DNA of 64,000 nucleotides from a virus: positions 1-64,000 of IMG/VR virus record IMGVR_UViG_3300032236_001727. One strand, written 5' to 3'. Of the stretch, positions 30,718 through 39,509 are shown one piece after another. The translations under genes were made by a program, and so were the position numbers. The notes beneath the pieces are model-generated. The model was given only the letters and a program-made list of their open reading frames with translations, was not told the DNA's origin and searched no databases. Each line of letters begins with the position of its first letter. Positions within the stretch are counted from its first letter, which is position 1.

Positions 30718-31494
30718 TTATAAAAACTTTAAATTATTTTGAGGGTGTGTTTTAATATATTTTCCCCATTTATATTTGGCATATTCATGACAATTTATTT
30801 CATCTTGTTGTGCTTTCTCTATTTGTTCAGGTGATTTAGATGATACAGAAACAAAATGATAGAAATGGCAATTATACGCTCTCATCATTTTTAAGTCATT
30901 CATTCTACATTTGAGGAAAAAATCCCAATCTGCTACAAATCCTGCAGAAGATGGATATGATTCATCAAAACCACCTATTTTAATAAAATTATACTTATAC
31001 ATCATAAATGGGAAAGTTGAACCACTTTCTTCTACTTTATTATGATTCACACTATCTGCATAATCATAAAAAGCATTTAGATCAAATGTTTTTGGGTCGC
31101 GTCCTAGATTTTTTATATTAAACTGGGGGAATATGCTTGGGGTGGGTTCTATTTGGTTTGGAGTAATAACATATGGCTGTTGTATTTGGGCGTCTAATAA
31201 AGCTTCATCCCATTTTCTACAAGCTATATTATCATCATTCATTATAAGTACGTTAGAATGACGCGCATTATACACACCTAAATTTATAGCGCGGCATGTT
31301 CCGACATTATGCTCTAAATTGAGAATTTCAATGTGTTCTGCATGAGTTTCTAATATGGTCTTATTTAAGTTATGATGACCGTCTACAACTACTATTATTT
31401 GGTTTTTTTCTACTTGATTTTCAATCAATGATTTGAGACATAAATCAAGAGTGTCAGGACTTTTATAAGTTGGAACAATTACACTTAAGGGCAT
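30718..31494 (-). CDS. Family 2 glycosyltransferase
   Basis: 258 residues from MPLSVIVPTYKSPDTLDLCL at 31494; a longer frame would run back across the terminator hairpin at 31521-31547. GT-A features: SVIVPTYKSPDTL, VVVDGHHN, RAINLGVYNARHSNVLIMNDDN with an acidic metal-binding pair, and FVADWDFFLKC near the end. It transfers a sugar from a nucleotide donor; the substrate is unknown. Leftmost enzyme of the glycan island. Confidence 0.8.
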   Translation of the reverse strand: MPLSVIVPTYKSPDTLDLCLKSLIENQVEKNQIIVVVDGHHNLNKTILETHAEHIEILNLEHNVGTCRAINLGVYNARHSNVLIMNDDNIACRKWDEALLDAQIQQPYVITPNQIEPTPSIFPQFNIKNLGRDPKTFDLNAFYDYADSVNHNKVEESGSTFPFMMYKYNFIKIGGFDESYPSSAGFVADWDFFLKCRMNDLKMMRAYNCHFYHFVSVSSKSPEQIEKAQQDEINCHEYAKYKWGKYIKTHPQNNLKFL

Positions 31495-31520
31495 ATAATA
31501 TTTTTTATGCTTAAATATAA

Positions 31521-31547
31521 TAAAAAAGGCTTGGATTTCCAAGCCTT
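31521..31547 (-). terminator. Rho-independent terminator
   Basis: Perfect 9-bp stem AAGGCTTGG/CCAAGCCTT with a 4-nt loop, followed on the minus strand by a run of six T. It lies between the small gene at 31570 and the glycosyltransferase at 30718. Confidence 0.85.
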
Positions 31548-31569
31548 ATTAAAAAATATGTTTAAAAAT

Positions 31570-31914
31570 TTATTTTACATTATCTGCTCCAAAAATGGAT
31601 TTAAGTGTTTCTTTATCTCCATCAACAGACCAAGATTTGCAAGTTTTTGGTTTTGTTTTATAACACCATATAAATATTTCTTTTCCATCTGGTGTTTCGT
31701 AAGCCCAACTAGCTTCAACTTTACTTGGATCATCCATATCAGTTACATTTGGTTCACCAACTTTTGATATTATATCATCATATGTTGTTGTTAGAATTCC
31801 TGTTCTACTTTCACCTGTCTTACGAATTGGGATTAATTCTGTTTTTATTTCATTCTCATTAAGAAGACCTGCTAATTGCTGCATTCTCTTAAATTCATTG
31901 AGTGGTTGTTTCAT
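31570..31914 (-). CDS. Hypothetical protein with LNEFKRMQQLAG N-terminus
   Basis: 114 residues. The first 24 residues (MKQPLNEFKRMQQLAGLLNE) form an N-terminal tag I have seen on several unrelated proteins of large marine and Bacteroidota phages; LLNE could be a prohead-protease type site. The rest is beta-rich (ESRTGILTTTYDDIISKVGEP, SWAYETPDGKEIFIWCYK). Monocistronic: own promoter at 31931-31961 and terminator at 31521. Confidence 0.6.
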   Translation of the reverse strand: MKQPLNEFKRMQQLAGLLNENEIKTELIPIRKTGESRTGILTTTYDDIISKVGEPNVTDMDDPSKVEASWAYETPDGKEIFIWCYKTKPKTCKSWSVDGDKETLKSIFGADNVK

Positions 31915-31930
31915 TTTTATTGTTTTGATA

Positions 31931-31961
31931 TAAATATATGAAAAGATAATTAAAACGCCAA
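31931..31961 (-). promoter_or_regulatory. Bacteroidota-type phage promoter (TATATTTA variant)
   Basis: TTGGC at 31957-31961, 18-nt spacer, TATATTTA at 31931-31938; drives the single gene at 31570. Confidence 0.8.
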
Positions 31962-31967
31962 ATTTTT

Positions 31968-32669
31968 TTAAAATTTAGAAAATTCTTCCCAATTTGTTAA
32001 GGGAGATAACCATTGTGTTTCTCCATGTGTACTATAACCGGGAACACTTGAAATTAATATGAATCCTTTTTCTTGTAATTCCAAGAACATATGAAAATCG
32101 TTTGGATGTGAACCTGATGTATGTTTACGTAAAATAGATTCTGAATTTTTGAGGGTTTTAACAGAGCATGCAAAAGTCATTGTTGTACTGTTTGTAATTT
32201 TCCAATGGCATGACTTTGAAATGTATAGTTTAGTAGTTTCACCACCATCAACATCTACATAAGGATTACCTCCTAAATTTCCTGGTATATATTTGTCTGG
32301 ATGGTCATAAAGTGTGATAAAATTTGCCCCTAGTTTTATACCTTCTTTAATTATTATATTAGAGTCTTTTTTGTGTAGGTAATCATTTTCTAAAAAATAA
32401 ACTATTTCGTCATCCGGTAGAGTAAGAGCATAATCTAAAGCTAAATTAAAAGTTCCAGCGCCGTGTCCTACGGATACATGATGTATTTTATCTTCTTCAA
32501 TATATTTGCAAATCATTTGAGTAGTATCTATAGAACAGTTATCTGCTATAATATGCCAGTTGCAATCTTTAAATGTATCTAAAGCATTTTTTAAGCAATT
32601 TTCATTGTTGATATATTCTGGTTTTACTTTGTTATAGCCAGCATCAGAAATACGATATATTATTGTCAT
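31968..32669 (-). CDS. Glycosyltransferase, GT2-like
   Basis: 233 residues. GT-A-type fragments: NWHIIADNCSIDTTQMICKYI, HGAGTFNLALDYALTLPDDEIVYFLENDYLHK with an acidic motif, then a His-rich end (GSHPNDFHMFLEL). Probably transfers a sugar in the same pathway as its neighbours. Its ATG overlaps the stop of the methyltransferase-like gene. Confidence 0.7.
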   Translation of the reverse strand: MTIIYRISDAGYNKVKPEYINNENCLKNALDTFKDCNWHIIADNCSIDTTQMICKYIEEDKIHHVSVGHGAGTFNLALDYALTLPDDEIVYFLENDYLHKKDSNIIIKEGIKLGANFITLYDHPDKYIPGNLGGNPYVDVDGGETTKLYISKSCHWKITNSTTMTFACSVKTLKNSESILRKHTSGSHPNDFHMFLELQEKGFILISSVPGYSTHGETQWLSPLTNWEEFSKF

Positions 32670-33250
32670 TTTGCTCTTTTTAGAATTGTTAAACCGTTGT
32701 TGTTGGTGTAACGTTTATGTAATACCCATTCATCTGTAGAATCTAAAAATTCTTGTACAGCAGCCCATAATCCTTTTCCTGTAGGAGCTTCTCCTTCCCA
32801 TGCATTTTCAGATGTTAAAGGTTCATCTCTAAACTCATATGAAGTTGTATCATGCATTATTATATATTTTTTGGCTTTAGATGAATGTCTTTCCAACTCG
32901 GCTTTTAGTTGACAATAAGCATGCCATGTATCTAAAAACAATAAATCTGTTTCTTCAATATCTATATTTAAAACATTTTCTTTTCTAAATTCATAATTTA
33001 ATCCATAATATTTAGCCACATCACGAACCACATTTATATCAGCTCCCCATTTAGATGGATATTCAATATCATAGCTTATGAGTTTTTTAGGAGCGGCACC
33101 TAAAAAGGCCCAAGTAGATGTTATAGCTCTAACTCCCATTTCTGTAATATGATCACATTCTGAAGCATATTCAATCAAAGTAGGAATATGTTCATTGATG
33201 TCAGATGGTGTTGTGTAAATTTTGTTTACAATTTCTTCCAGGTTATACAT
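32666..33250 (-). CDS. SAM-dependent methyltransferase-like protein
   Basis: 194 residues. Rossmann-type order: ITEMGVRAITSTWAFLGAAPK (glycine-poor motif I), LISYDIEYP (acidic end of strand 2), LLFLDTWHAYCQLKAELERH and YIIMHDTTSYE, resembling the CmcI/cephalosporin-hydroxylase-like methyltransferases found in sugar clusters. Likely modifies a sugar hydroxyl. Overlaps genes on both sides. Confidence 0.7.
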   Translation of the reverse strand: MYNLEEIVNKIYTTPSDINEHIPTLIEYASECDHITEMGVRAITSTWAFLGAAPKKLISYDIEYPSKWGADINVVRDVAKYYGLNYEFRKENVLNIDIEETDLLFLDTWHAYCQLKAELERHSSKAKKYIIMHDTTSYEFRDEPLTSENAWEGEAPTGKGLWAAVQEFLDSTDEWVLHKRYTNNNGLTILKRAK

Positions 33251-33821
33251 TTTGTTGTTTTATTTGTTTTTTATAATCAATAAGTTTAGGTAAATATTCT
33301 TTAAAATCTGTTGAACATAGATAAGGAGACATTTCATTTATATAAAAATCATCTAATTCCCACCATTTTAGTTCTAATAATTCTTTTATAGTTTCATCAT
33401 CAAATCTATTTTTAATTAATTTACATGGATTTCCACCAACAATACTGTATGGTTCAACATCCTTGGTTATTACAGAATTGTTGGCTAATGTAGCTCCATC
33501 TCCAATAGTAACACCACTCATTATAGTAACACTAGTTCCTATCCAAACATCGTTTCCTATTGTAACATTTCCTTTTGTTCCAGGATGACCAGCTCCATCA
33601 AATTTACTAAATATACCTTGATTAATATGTCCAAAAGGGTATGTTGTAGCCCAATCTGTTCTATGATTTCCTCCCAAATAAACAGTTATATGTCCTGATA
33701 TGGAGCAAAAGCTTCCAATGTCTAGCCATGTTCCTTCACCCCAATAGTATATTTCAATATTATGGGCTCCATAAGTATGTTTACCTACATTTCTAATTCT
33801 ATCTTGATTCTGGAGTACCAT
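33243..33821 (-). CDS. CatB-type acetyltransferase
   Basis: 192 residues. Left-handed beta-helix hexapeptide repeats (IEIYYWGEGTWLDIGSFCSI, GNVTIGNDVWIGTSVTIMSGV, IGDGATLANNSVITKDVEP, IVGGNPCKLIKNRF) as in xenobiotic and sugar O-acetyltransferases. The conserved His in YLGGNHRTDW is the likely catalytic base. It would acetylate a sugar from acetyl-CoA. Confidence 0.85.
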   Translation of the reverse strand: MVLQNQDRIRNVGKHTYGAHNIEIYYWGEGTWLDIGSFCSISGHITVYLGGNHRTDWATTYPFGHINQGIFSKFDGAGHPGTKGNVTIGNDVWIGTSVTIMSGVTIGDGATLANNSVITKDVEPYSIVGGNPCKLIKNRFDDETIKELLELKWWELDDFYINEMSPYLCSTDFKEYLPKLIDYKKQIKQQNV

Positions 33822-34713
33822 TTACTTTGTTTTTTAGATGATTTACTAATTGATTCCAGTTTAATTCTTTAGATTCATGTCTTCTATCTATATTGGTAAT
33901 ATATGAAGAGTAAGCTGATTTGCCAAAATATTTTCTATCTTCACATATAACTAGGTTTTCAACCTTATATTGGATAGCATTAGGCATATATCTGCAGCAT
34001 TCTATTATAAATGTGTCTATTGCTCCATATCCTTTAATATCTTTAGGAAATTCAATCCAGTCTAGTAATTTTTTAGAAAATAGAGTAAACCACCCCCCAC
34101 CAAATTTGAATATTTTTTGATTATTATATATTAAAGGTTTTATAGAAATCTCACCATATATAGGAAAAGAATCATCTATTGGATCATTAATTAATACATA
34201 AAAAGGATCATTAGATTTATTTATAAAGTTAGCATTTGTAACTACATTCCAGCTTTCATCCCATATTTTAACATACTCTGGTGTTATTATATATTCTGAT
34301 GTTTGGGATTTTGCTATTAAAGATGCTTCTAATATTGTGCTTAAAGTGTAAGGATTAAATATTATATCATTATCTAACATTATTGTACTATCGACATCAT
34401 ATTTGTAGATATTATTTATACACATATCGATACAACCCTTTACTTCTTTATCTATATAAAAATGACTTTCATCACACCAGTCTCCATATTTTTTAAGGTT
34501 TTCGAACTTATTAATGAAATAATCTTGTTTCAATATTGATTTTTCCCAATCAACAAAATGATCCGATACTGGATAAGTAACATCTAAAATGATGTAAAAT
34601 TTAGATTTATCTACATAGGATGCATTTTGTCTAAGGAGAACTAAAGTTCGTTCTAGATTATCTATATCATCCACCATTGGAAATAGATGAATTAATACTT
34701 TGTGTTTTTCCAT
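33799..34713 (-). CDS. Glycosyltransferase-like protein (GT-A)
   Basis: 304 residues. HKVLIHLFPMVDDIDNLERTL at the N-terminus, STIMLDNDIIFNPYTLSTIL with a DxD-like metal site at about residue 117, KFGGGWFTLFSKKLLDWIEFP, then GYGAIDTFIIECCRYM. The layout is that of a GT-A transferase. Overlaps the acetyltransferase gene by 23 bases. Sugar and acceptor unknown. Confidence 0.65.
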   Translation of the reverse strand: MEKHKVLIHLFPMVDDIDNLERTLVLLRQNASYVDKSKFYIILDVTYPVSDHFVDWEKSILKQDYFINKFENLKKYGDWCDESHFYIDKEVKGCIDMCINNIYKYDVDSTIMLDNDIIFNPYTLSTILEASLIAKSQTSEYIITPEYVKIWDESWNVVTNANFINKSNDPFYVLINDPIDDSFPIYGEISIKPLIYNNQKIFKFGGGWFTLFSKKLLDWIEFPKDIKGYGAIDTFIIECCRYMPNAIQYKVENLVICEDRKYFGKSAYSSYITNIDRRHESKELNWNQLVNHLKNKVNGTPESR

Positions 34714-34715
34714 AT

Positions 34716-35501
34716 TTAATCTTGATTCTTTTTGTAAAATCTTTTATGTTCTGGTTGATACCACTCATTTAATGAGGCTGGTACTCTTGAATAATATCCT
34801 AAAAATTGTTGTAATTTATCAGAAAGTGAATCCATTTTATCATATCCTATGGCTCTAGGATAATCCAGAAGTTGTTTCATAAAAGATCTACTAACAGTAA
34901 ATGGTATAGCTTTTCTATCAAATTTGGTTTTATTAGGAGCAGATGAATGCCATACATTAGCATTAAACACCAGTATATCACCTTTAGTTCCAACTGCTTG
35001 TACAGCATTATTGAAGAATTCTTCATCTGATGGTTTTCTTTCTTCTAAATGAGATTTAGGCAATAAATAAGTACCTCCATTTTCAACTGTAAAATCATCC
35101 AGCATAATTAAACAATTTAACATTACTGGGAATTCTCCAGAATAGAATCTAAGATCTCTGTGTACTATTGCTGAGAAATTAGGTTGATTTGGAAGATTAT
35201 TTAGAGCGCTTAGTGAATTTAATATGCAATTACTGTGGAAAAAGTTATCTTGTAAAGATTTAATAAATCCATTATCTAATAATATTTTTAAAAAATCAAT
35301 AAATGTGGGGCTACTTAACAAAGCATGAAGAGCGACTCCTTCTATAGCAACATCATTATTGTTTTTTATTTGAATATTTCTATGTTCAATAAAAGCAACA
35401 TTGACTGCGTCGGTTAATAAGCTTAACCATTCTTCATTTACTTGATTTTTGATGATTGTATATCCTTGTTCTTTTAGTTCTTTGCTTTGTTCTGTTGTCA
35501 T
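34716..35501 (-). CDS. Phytanoyl-CoA dioxygenase-like oxygenase
   Basis: 261 residues. Fe(II)/2-oxoglutarate oxygenase features: IVHRDLRFY (His and Asp ligands), LNCLIMLDDFTVENGGTYLLPKSH, GDILVFNANVWHSSAPN (distal His) and RKAIPFTVSR (2-oxoglutarate Arg). PhyH-type enzymes hydroxylate small molecules or sugar-linked groups. Its place in the island suggests a monosaccharide or lipid-sugar substrate, which is inference. Confidence 0.85.
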   Translation of the reverse strand: MTTEQSKELKEQGYTIIKNQVNEEWLSLLTDAVNVAFIEHRNIQIKNNNDVAIEGVALHALLSSPTFIDFLKILLDNGFIKSLQDNFFHSNCILNSLSALNNLPNQPNFSAIVHRDLRFYSGEFPVMLNCLIMLDDFTVENGGTYLLPKSHLEERKPSDEEFFNNAVQAVGTKGDILVFNANVWHSSAPNKTKFDRKAIPFTVSRSFMKQLLDYPRAIGYDKMDSLSDKLQQFLGYYSRVPASLNEWYQPEHKRFYKKNQD

Positions 35502-36163
35502 TTTAAAAATTTTTCTTTTAATTCTCTACCTCTTATTACTTTAGCTGGATTTCCATAGGCTAGTACATTGTCAGGTAATGATTTTAAAACCACACTACCA
35601 GCTCCTACCACTGTATTTTCTCCAATTTCAATTCTATCCACAGCTGTTACACCTAAAGTTAAAGCTGAAAATCTTCCTAGTTTAACGTGACCTCCAGTAA
35701 GTGAGCCTGCTGATATACTAGAATAGTCAGATATGTAGCAATCATGTTCAACATGAGCTCCAGTAGCAAAAAATGTAAAATTTCCAATATAAGCTCCTGG
35801 GTTGAAGATACATCCGGCCATGGCTAGTATTCCTGTTCCTAAAGTAACATTATTGCCAATTACTACAGATGGATGAATTGCATTTATAAACTCAAAATCA
35901 GGTTTAATTCTCTCAATAATATTATGAACACAATAACGTGAATAATTATCTCCTATAGTAATTAAACCACCTTTAATATTATATTTTTCTATTAATTCTA
36001 ATAAGCTTTCTTGTCTTCCTATTATTTTATGTTTATATATAGTACTTCCTATTTCTTGTTTTGAATCAATTATTCCAATAATATTATATATATTTTGTTT
36101 TTCTATAATATCAATTGAATATTGTACTTGATTTCCACCTCCAATTAGAACTATATTTTTCAT
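35498..36163 (-). CDS. NeuD-type sugar O-acyltransferase
   Basis: 221 residues. N-terminal nucleotide-binding-like part (NIVLIGGGNQVQYSIDIIEK, NIIGIIDSKQEIG) and C-terminal left-handed beta-helix (VVIGNNVTLGTGILAMAGC, GAHVEHDCYISDYSSISAG, VVGAGSVVLKSLPDNVLAYG, NPAKVIRGRE). The two-domain layout is that of NeuD/PglD acetyltransferases acting on UDP-sugars or sialic acid. The catalytic His-Asp of HVEHDC is present. Confidence 0.85.
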   Translation of the reverse strand: MKNIVLIGGGNQVQYSIDIIEKQNIYNIIGIIDSKQEIGSTIYKHKIIGRQESLLELIEKYNIKGGLITIGDNYSRYCVHNIIERIKPDFEFINAIHPSVVIGNNVTLGTGILAMAGCIFNPGAYIGNFTFFATGAHVEHDCYISDYSSISAGSLTGGHVKLGRFSALTLGVTAVDRIEIGENTVVGAGSVVLKSLPDNVLAYGNPAKVIRGRELKEKFLK

Positions 36164-36264
36164 ATTTATTTGCTTGCTTTCGTATAAACGCTGAGTTGTT
36201 AAAGTATTAACAGCGTGGGTATGTTAAGAATATTCTATATAAGGAAAAAAAATACATGAAATAG

Positions 36265-36996
36265 CTACTTGAGATTATTTTTTATCCATTCTTCAACTTT
36301 TTTGTTTGGGTTCTTTTTAAGTTTTTCTAAAATGTCTTCTTTACTATATTTAGTGGGGTTTTGAGAATATATAGGGAACTTAGAAAGATCAGGATAAGGT
36401 AGTTCTAAATCATCATTATTTTTAGGAGTTCCTCCATCGTAAAATTGATTCATAAGTAATAAACCTCTAGCTGAAAGTTCAGGTTGAAAGTAAAAATTCC
36501 ATCCAAGCATATCTAGGTTATCTTCATGATAAGAACATTCTCTTCTACCACTATACCTAGCTCTTTTAAACCACATATATGCTTCTTCACTATCTGTTAA
36601 TATAGCTCCACCTTTACTTAATTTAAAATGTTTATAAGGTCCAGTGAATGAAATACACATATGACTTTCAGGTTTATACATATTTGAAGTAAAACACAAT
36701 GCTGAGTCCCAGACATTACTTCCTTCTAGTTGATATGCTCCTTTAAGCATTTTACCTTTAACGGGCTTAAATTTTACTTTTAATCCAGCATGAATTATTT
36801 CACATGGTACTGAAGGATATGTTCTAGCAGGGATAGTAATTGTATCTGTTGTTATTGATTGTTTTACATTTTTTTCATAATATAAAGCTAAAAACAAAGC
36901 ATTACTTTGATTATCTACTGTAATAACATATGGAGCACCTGTATATTCGGCTAAGCGTTTTTCAAATTCTAAAGTAATATCATATACATTTTTCAT
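36265..36996 (-). CDS. DegT-like sugar aminotransferase, short
   Basis: 243 residues against about 370 for the family, so the C-terminal domain is reduced. Visible DegT/DnrJ/EryC1 features: FEKRLAEYTGAPYVITVDNQSNAL, TITIPARTYPSVPCEIIHAG and SFTGPYKHFKLSKGGAIL, whose Lys is the likely PLP Schiff base. The full-length enzymes aminate keto-sugars. Whether the short form is active is open. The 100 bases downstream of its stop hold only a small imperfect hairpin (about 36186-36212). Confidence 0.7.
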   Translation of the reverse strand: MKNVYDITLEFEKRLAEYTGAPYVITVDNQSNALFLALYYEKNVKQSITTDTITIPARTYPSVPCEIIHAGLKVKFKPVKGKMLKGAYQLEGSNVWDSALCFTSNMYKPESHMCISFTGPYKHFKLSKGGAILTDSEEAYMWFKRARYSGRRECSYHEDNLDMLGWNFYFQPELSARGLLLMNQFYDGGTPKNNDDLELPYPDLSKFPIYSQNPTKYSKEDILEKLKKNPNKKVEEWIKNNLK

Positions 36997-37805
36997 ATTA
37001 GTTTATTTATTTTAAATGTTTCATTAATTGTATCTATTATGCGTTTTTCATAATCATAATAACTTAAAGCTCTTTGAAAATTATCTTCAATAGCTTGTTC
37101 TAAACTATTATAGTAATCAGCATCTAATTTATTAGATATTCTTATAAAATCATCTACACTTTTAAATTCAATAATACCATCTTTGTTAAAAAATTCAGTA
37201 ATATTTGAACAACCCCAATATATAGGAACCGTTTTTAATAGAAAACAATCCATTATTTTTTCAGTAAAATAACCACTATGTGAAGTATTTTCTATAACAG
37301 CTCCAAACATTGAATCACCAAAGATAAATTCTTTACCTTTTCGAGCATCTTCAATATTATATCTATCCCCATATGATTCATAAAAATTAGTAGGTATTTT
37401 TATTTCGTCTTTTCTAGCTAATAGTTCATGACGGAGAGAATGACCATATGTTTTAAGTAGTTTCCCACATAAATGAGATACTTCAAATTTTTTAGTTCGT
37501 GGTTTTGAATATTGTTCTTGAGTTATCCAAGTACATCCAAACGGGAAAAAAGCAGCATTATCACAATTATTTAATACTTTATCACTCCAAGTTAATATGA
37601 GAGAAAAGTATTGTTTATTTTGAATAGCCCAATCATGTAAACCAAAATATTCATTTGGTTCTTGCATCACTAATATGTTTATAGAAGATAAATCATTCTG
37701 TGATTTAGGAATATCATCTACAAATAAAGAAAAATCTACATGGCTTAAATTATTTAAGTCTCTTGTTATTCTATCTTGGTCTAGGTGGTTTACAAAAATC
37801 TTCAT
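36993..37805 (-). CDS. GT10 fucosyltransferase-like protein
   Basis: 270 residues. The family 10 hallmark is clear in the second half: FGAVIENTSHSGYFTEKIMDCFLLKTVPIYWG, the alpha-1,3-fucosyltransferase donor-binding motif. The N-terminal half (RDLNNLSHVDFSLFVDD, LILTWSDKVL) is the acceptor domain. Likely donor is a GDP-sugar, consistent with the adjacent GDP-mannose epimerase-like gene. Its start abuts the stop of that gene. Confidence 0.8.
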   Translation of the reverse strand: MKIFVNHLDQDRITRDLNNLSHVDFSLFVDDIPKSQNDLSSINILVMQEPNEYFGLHDWAIQNKQYFSLILTWSDKVLNNCDNAAFFPFGCTWITQEQYSKPRTKKFEVSHLCGKLLKTYGHSLRHELLARKDEIKIPTNFYESYGDRYNIEDARKGKEFIFGDSMFGAVIENTSHSGYFTEKIMDCFLLKTVPIYWGCSNITEFFNKDGIIEFKSVDDFIRISNKLDADYYNSLEQAIEDNFQRALSYYDYEKRIIDTINETFKINKLI

Positions 37806-38815
37806 TATTTGTTTTTTACTTGTGAATTAATCCATTCAAATGTTGTTTTCAATCCTTCATATAATGGTTTGTTTGGTTCCCACCCCATTTTTTCTTTATA
37901 AAGCTTATTATCTGAGTTTCGACCTTTTACTCCGGTTGGACATTTGTAACCATATTTGGAAATAAATTCATCACCATATAAATTTTTAATAGTAATATCC
38001 TTACCAGATAATTCTATAGCCATATTAGCTAACTGATTTATTGTGACCATTTCTTCTGATCCTATATTTACAGGTCCTAAAAATTCATCTTGTCTCATAA
38101 ATCTTAATATAGCTTCTATACATTCATCTATATACAAGAATGATCTTGTTTGTTGTCCATCTCCCCAAACTTCAATTATGTCTCCATCTTTAGATTCAGC
38201 AGCTTTTCTACACATAGCTGCTGGTGCTTTTTCTTTACCTCCAGTCCATGTTCCATAAGGACCAAATATATTATGGAATCTAGCCACACGAACATCTAAT
38301 TTATAATTACGGTTAAAAGCTAAATATAGTCGTTCACTAAATAATTTTTCCCAACCGTATTCTGAATCTGGATTAGCTGGGTATGCTGATGATTCTTCAC
38401 AATTTGGGTTATTAGGATCCAATTGATTATGTTCTGGGTACATGCAAGCTGATGAAGAATAAAATATGCGTTTTATTTGTTGCATTACTGCTTCATAAGA
38501 TACATTTATATTAATTAGGGCAGAATTATGCATTACATTAGCATCATTATTACCTGTAAAAATATACCATGCTCCTCCCATATCTGCAGCTAGTTGATAT
38601 ACTTCATCAAATGGAGTTAATGTACATGAAGACATTACTTGTTTTACTATTAGTGGATTTCTTAGATCTCCTATAATAAATTCATCAGCGTATGTTTTTT
38701 CATATTCGGGATGTTTAAGATCTACCCCTCTAACCCAAAATCCTTCAGATTTTAGTTTTTTTACTAAATGAGAACCAATAAAACCACCAGCACCTAATAC
38801 TAAAGCATATTTCAT
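37805..38815 (-). CDS. GDP-mannose 3,5-epimerase-like protein
   Basis: 336 residues, SDR fold. NAD-binding GAGGFIGSHLVKKLKSEGFW at residues 8-27, RGVDLKHPEYEKTYADEF, QLAADMGGAWYIFTGNNDA, SSSACMYPE, catalytic Tyr-Lys in EYGWEKLFSERLY and FHNIFGPYGTW. The order and the 'WVRGVDLK' phrase match GDP-mannose 3,5-epimerases, which make GDP-L-galactose/L-gulose. Provides a GDP-sugar to the GT10 neighbour, by inference. Confidence 0.88.
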   Translation of the reverse strand: MKYALVLGAGGFIGSHLVKKLKSEGFWVRGVDLKHPEYEKTYADEFIIGDLRNPLIVKQVMSSCTLTPFDEVYQLAADMGGAWYIFTGNNDANVMHNSALININVSYEAVMQQIKRIFYSSSACMYPEHNQLDPNNPNCEESSAYPANPDSEYGWEKLFSERLYLAFNRNYKLDVRVARFHNIFGPYGTWTGGKEKAPAAMCRKAAESKDGDIIEVWGDGQQTRSFLYIDECIEAILRFMRQDEFLGPVNIGSEEMVTINQLANMAIELSGKDITIKNLYGDEFISKYGYKCPTGVKGRNSDNKLYKEKMGWEPNKPLYEGLKTTFEWINSQVKNK

Positions 38816-39456
38816 ATATTATTGTATAAGTTGTTTTGTTTAATTTGTTTTTCTAAAGTTTTGGGATGATATAAACAAAAACGCTCTTCAAAAGGCAAAT
38901 AAGCATGAGATGCTATTCCTGTAAGAGTTTCATGTACTGCTCCACCCCACTTTATGTTAGACTTGTTATGGTATATTCTACCTTGGCAATCAGGATAATT
39001 TATATATTTTTGTTCACTTAATCTCCAACCCTGTGATTGAACGTATTCAATGACATTTTTTTCATCTCCTTCTAAAGTATTAATTCTAGAAACCCATAAT
39101 AGTTCTACTTGCGGATTATCTTGTAATATTGTATAAATGTTTTGAATCAAAAATTCATTAGGAATTTCATCAGCATCTATATTAAATATATGTGTTGAAT
39201 CTTGGGAGCAAAGTGAATTTAATTTATTTTTCCATTCAGCAAAATTTCCGGCAAATTCACCTTCATACCATGAAAAACTACCATCAACACAATGTGTTCT
39301 AAGATATTCTTCTACAGATTTAGAATTTTTAGATTTATCAAACAATACAACTATTTCATCTTGTTGTCTTTTATGTTTTAAAAGATGAGTTATAAGTTTT
39401 TGTATTTCTACATATTCATCACATACAGTAATGGTGTATGATATTTTTGTTTCCAT
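38812..39456 (-). CDS. Family 2 glycosyltransferase
   Basis: 214 residues. GT-A features: ISYTITVCDEYVEIQKLITHLL, DEIVVLFDKSKNS, STHIFNIDADEIPNEFLI with a DxD motif, and AVHETLTGIASHAYLPFEERFCLYHPKT, as in the SunS-like/‘WaaE’ type transferases. First gene of the island after the promoter at 39469-39500. Confidence 0.8.
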   Translation of the reverse strand: METKISYTITVCDEYVEIQKLITHLLKHKRQQDEIVVLFDKSKNSKSVEEYLRTHCVDGSFSWYEGEFAGNFAEWKNKLNSLCSQDSTHIFNIDADEIPNEFLIQNIYTILQDNPQVELLWVSRINTLEGDEKNVIEYVQSQGWRLSEQKYINYPDCQGRIYHNKSNIKWGGAVHETLTGIASHAYLPFEERFCLYHPKTLEKQIKQNNLYNNI

Positions 39457-39468
39457 TTTTTATTTTTA

Positions 39469-39500
39469 TTAATATAATAAGATTTTTTTGGATTTCCAAA
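39469..39500 (-). promoter_or_regulatory. Promoter, TATATTAA class
   Basis: TTTGG at 39496-39500; TATATTAA starts 23 nt after the first base of TTGG (39499 to 39476), the same geometry as the left-side promoters. Drives the glycan island from 38812 leftward. Confidence 0.7.
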
Positions 39501-39509
39501 TTTATTTTT

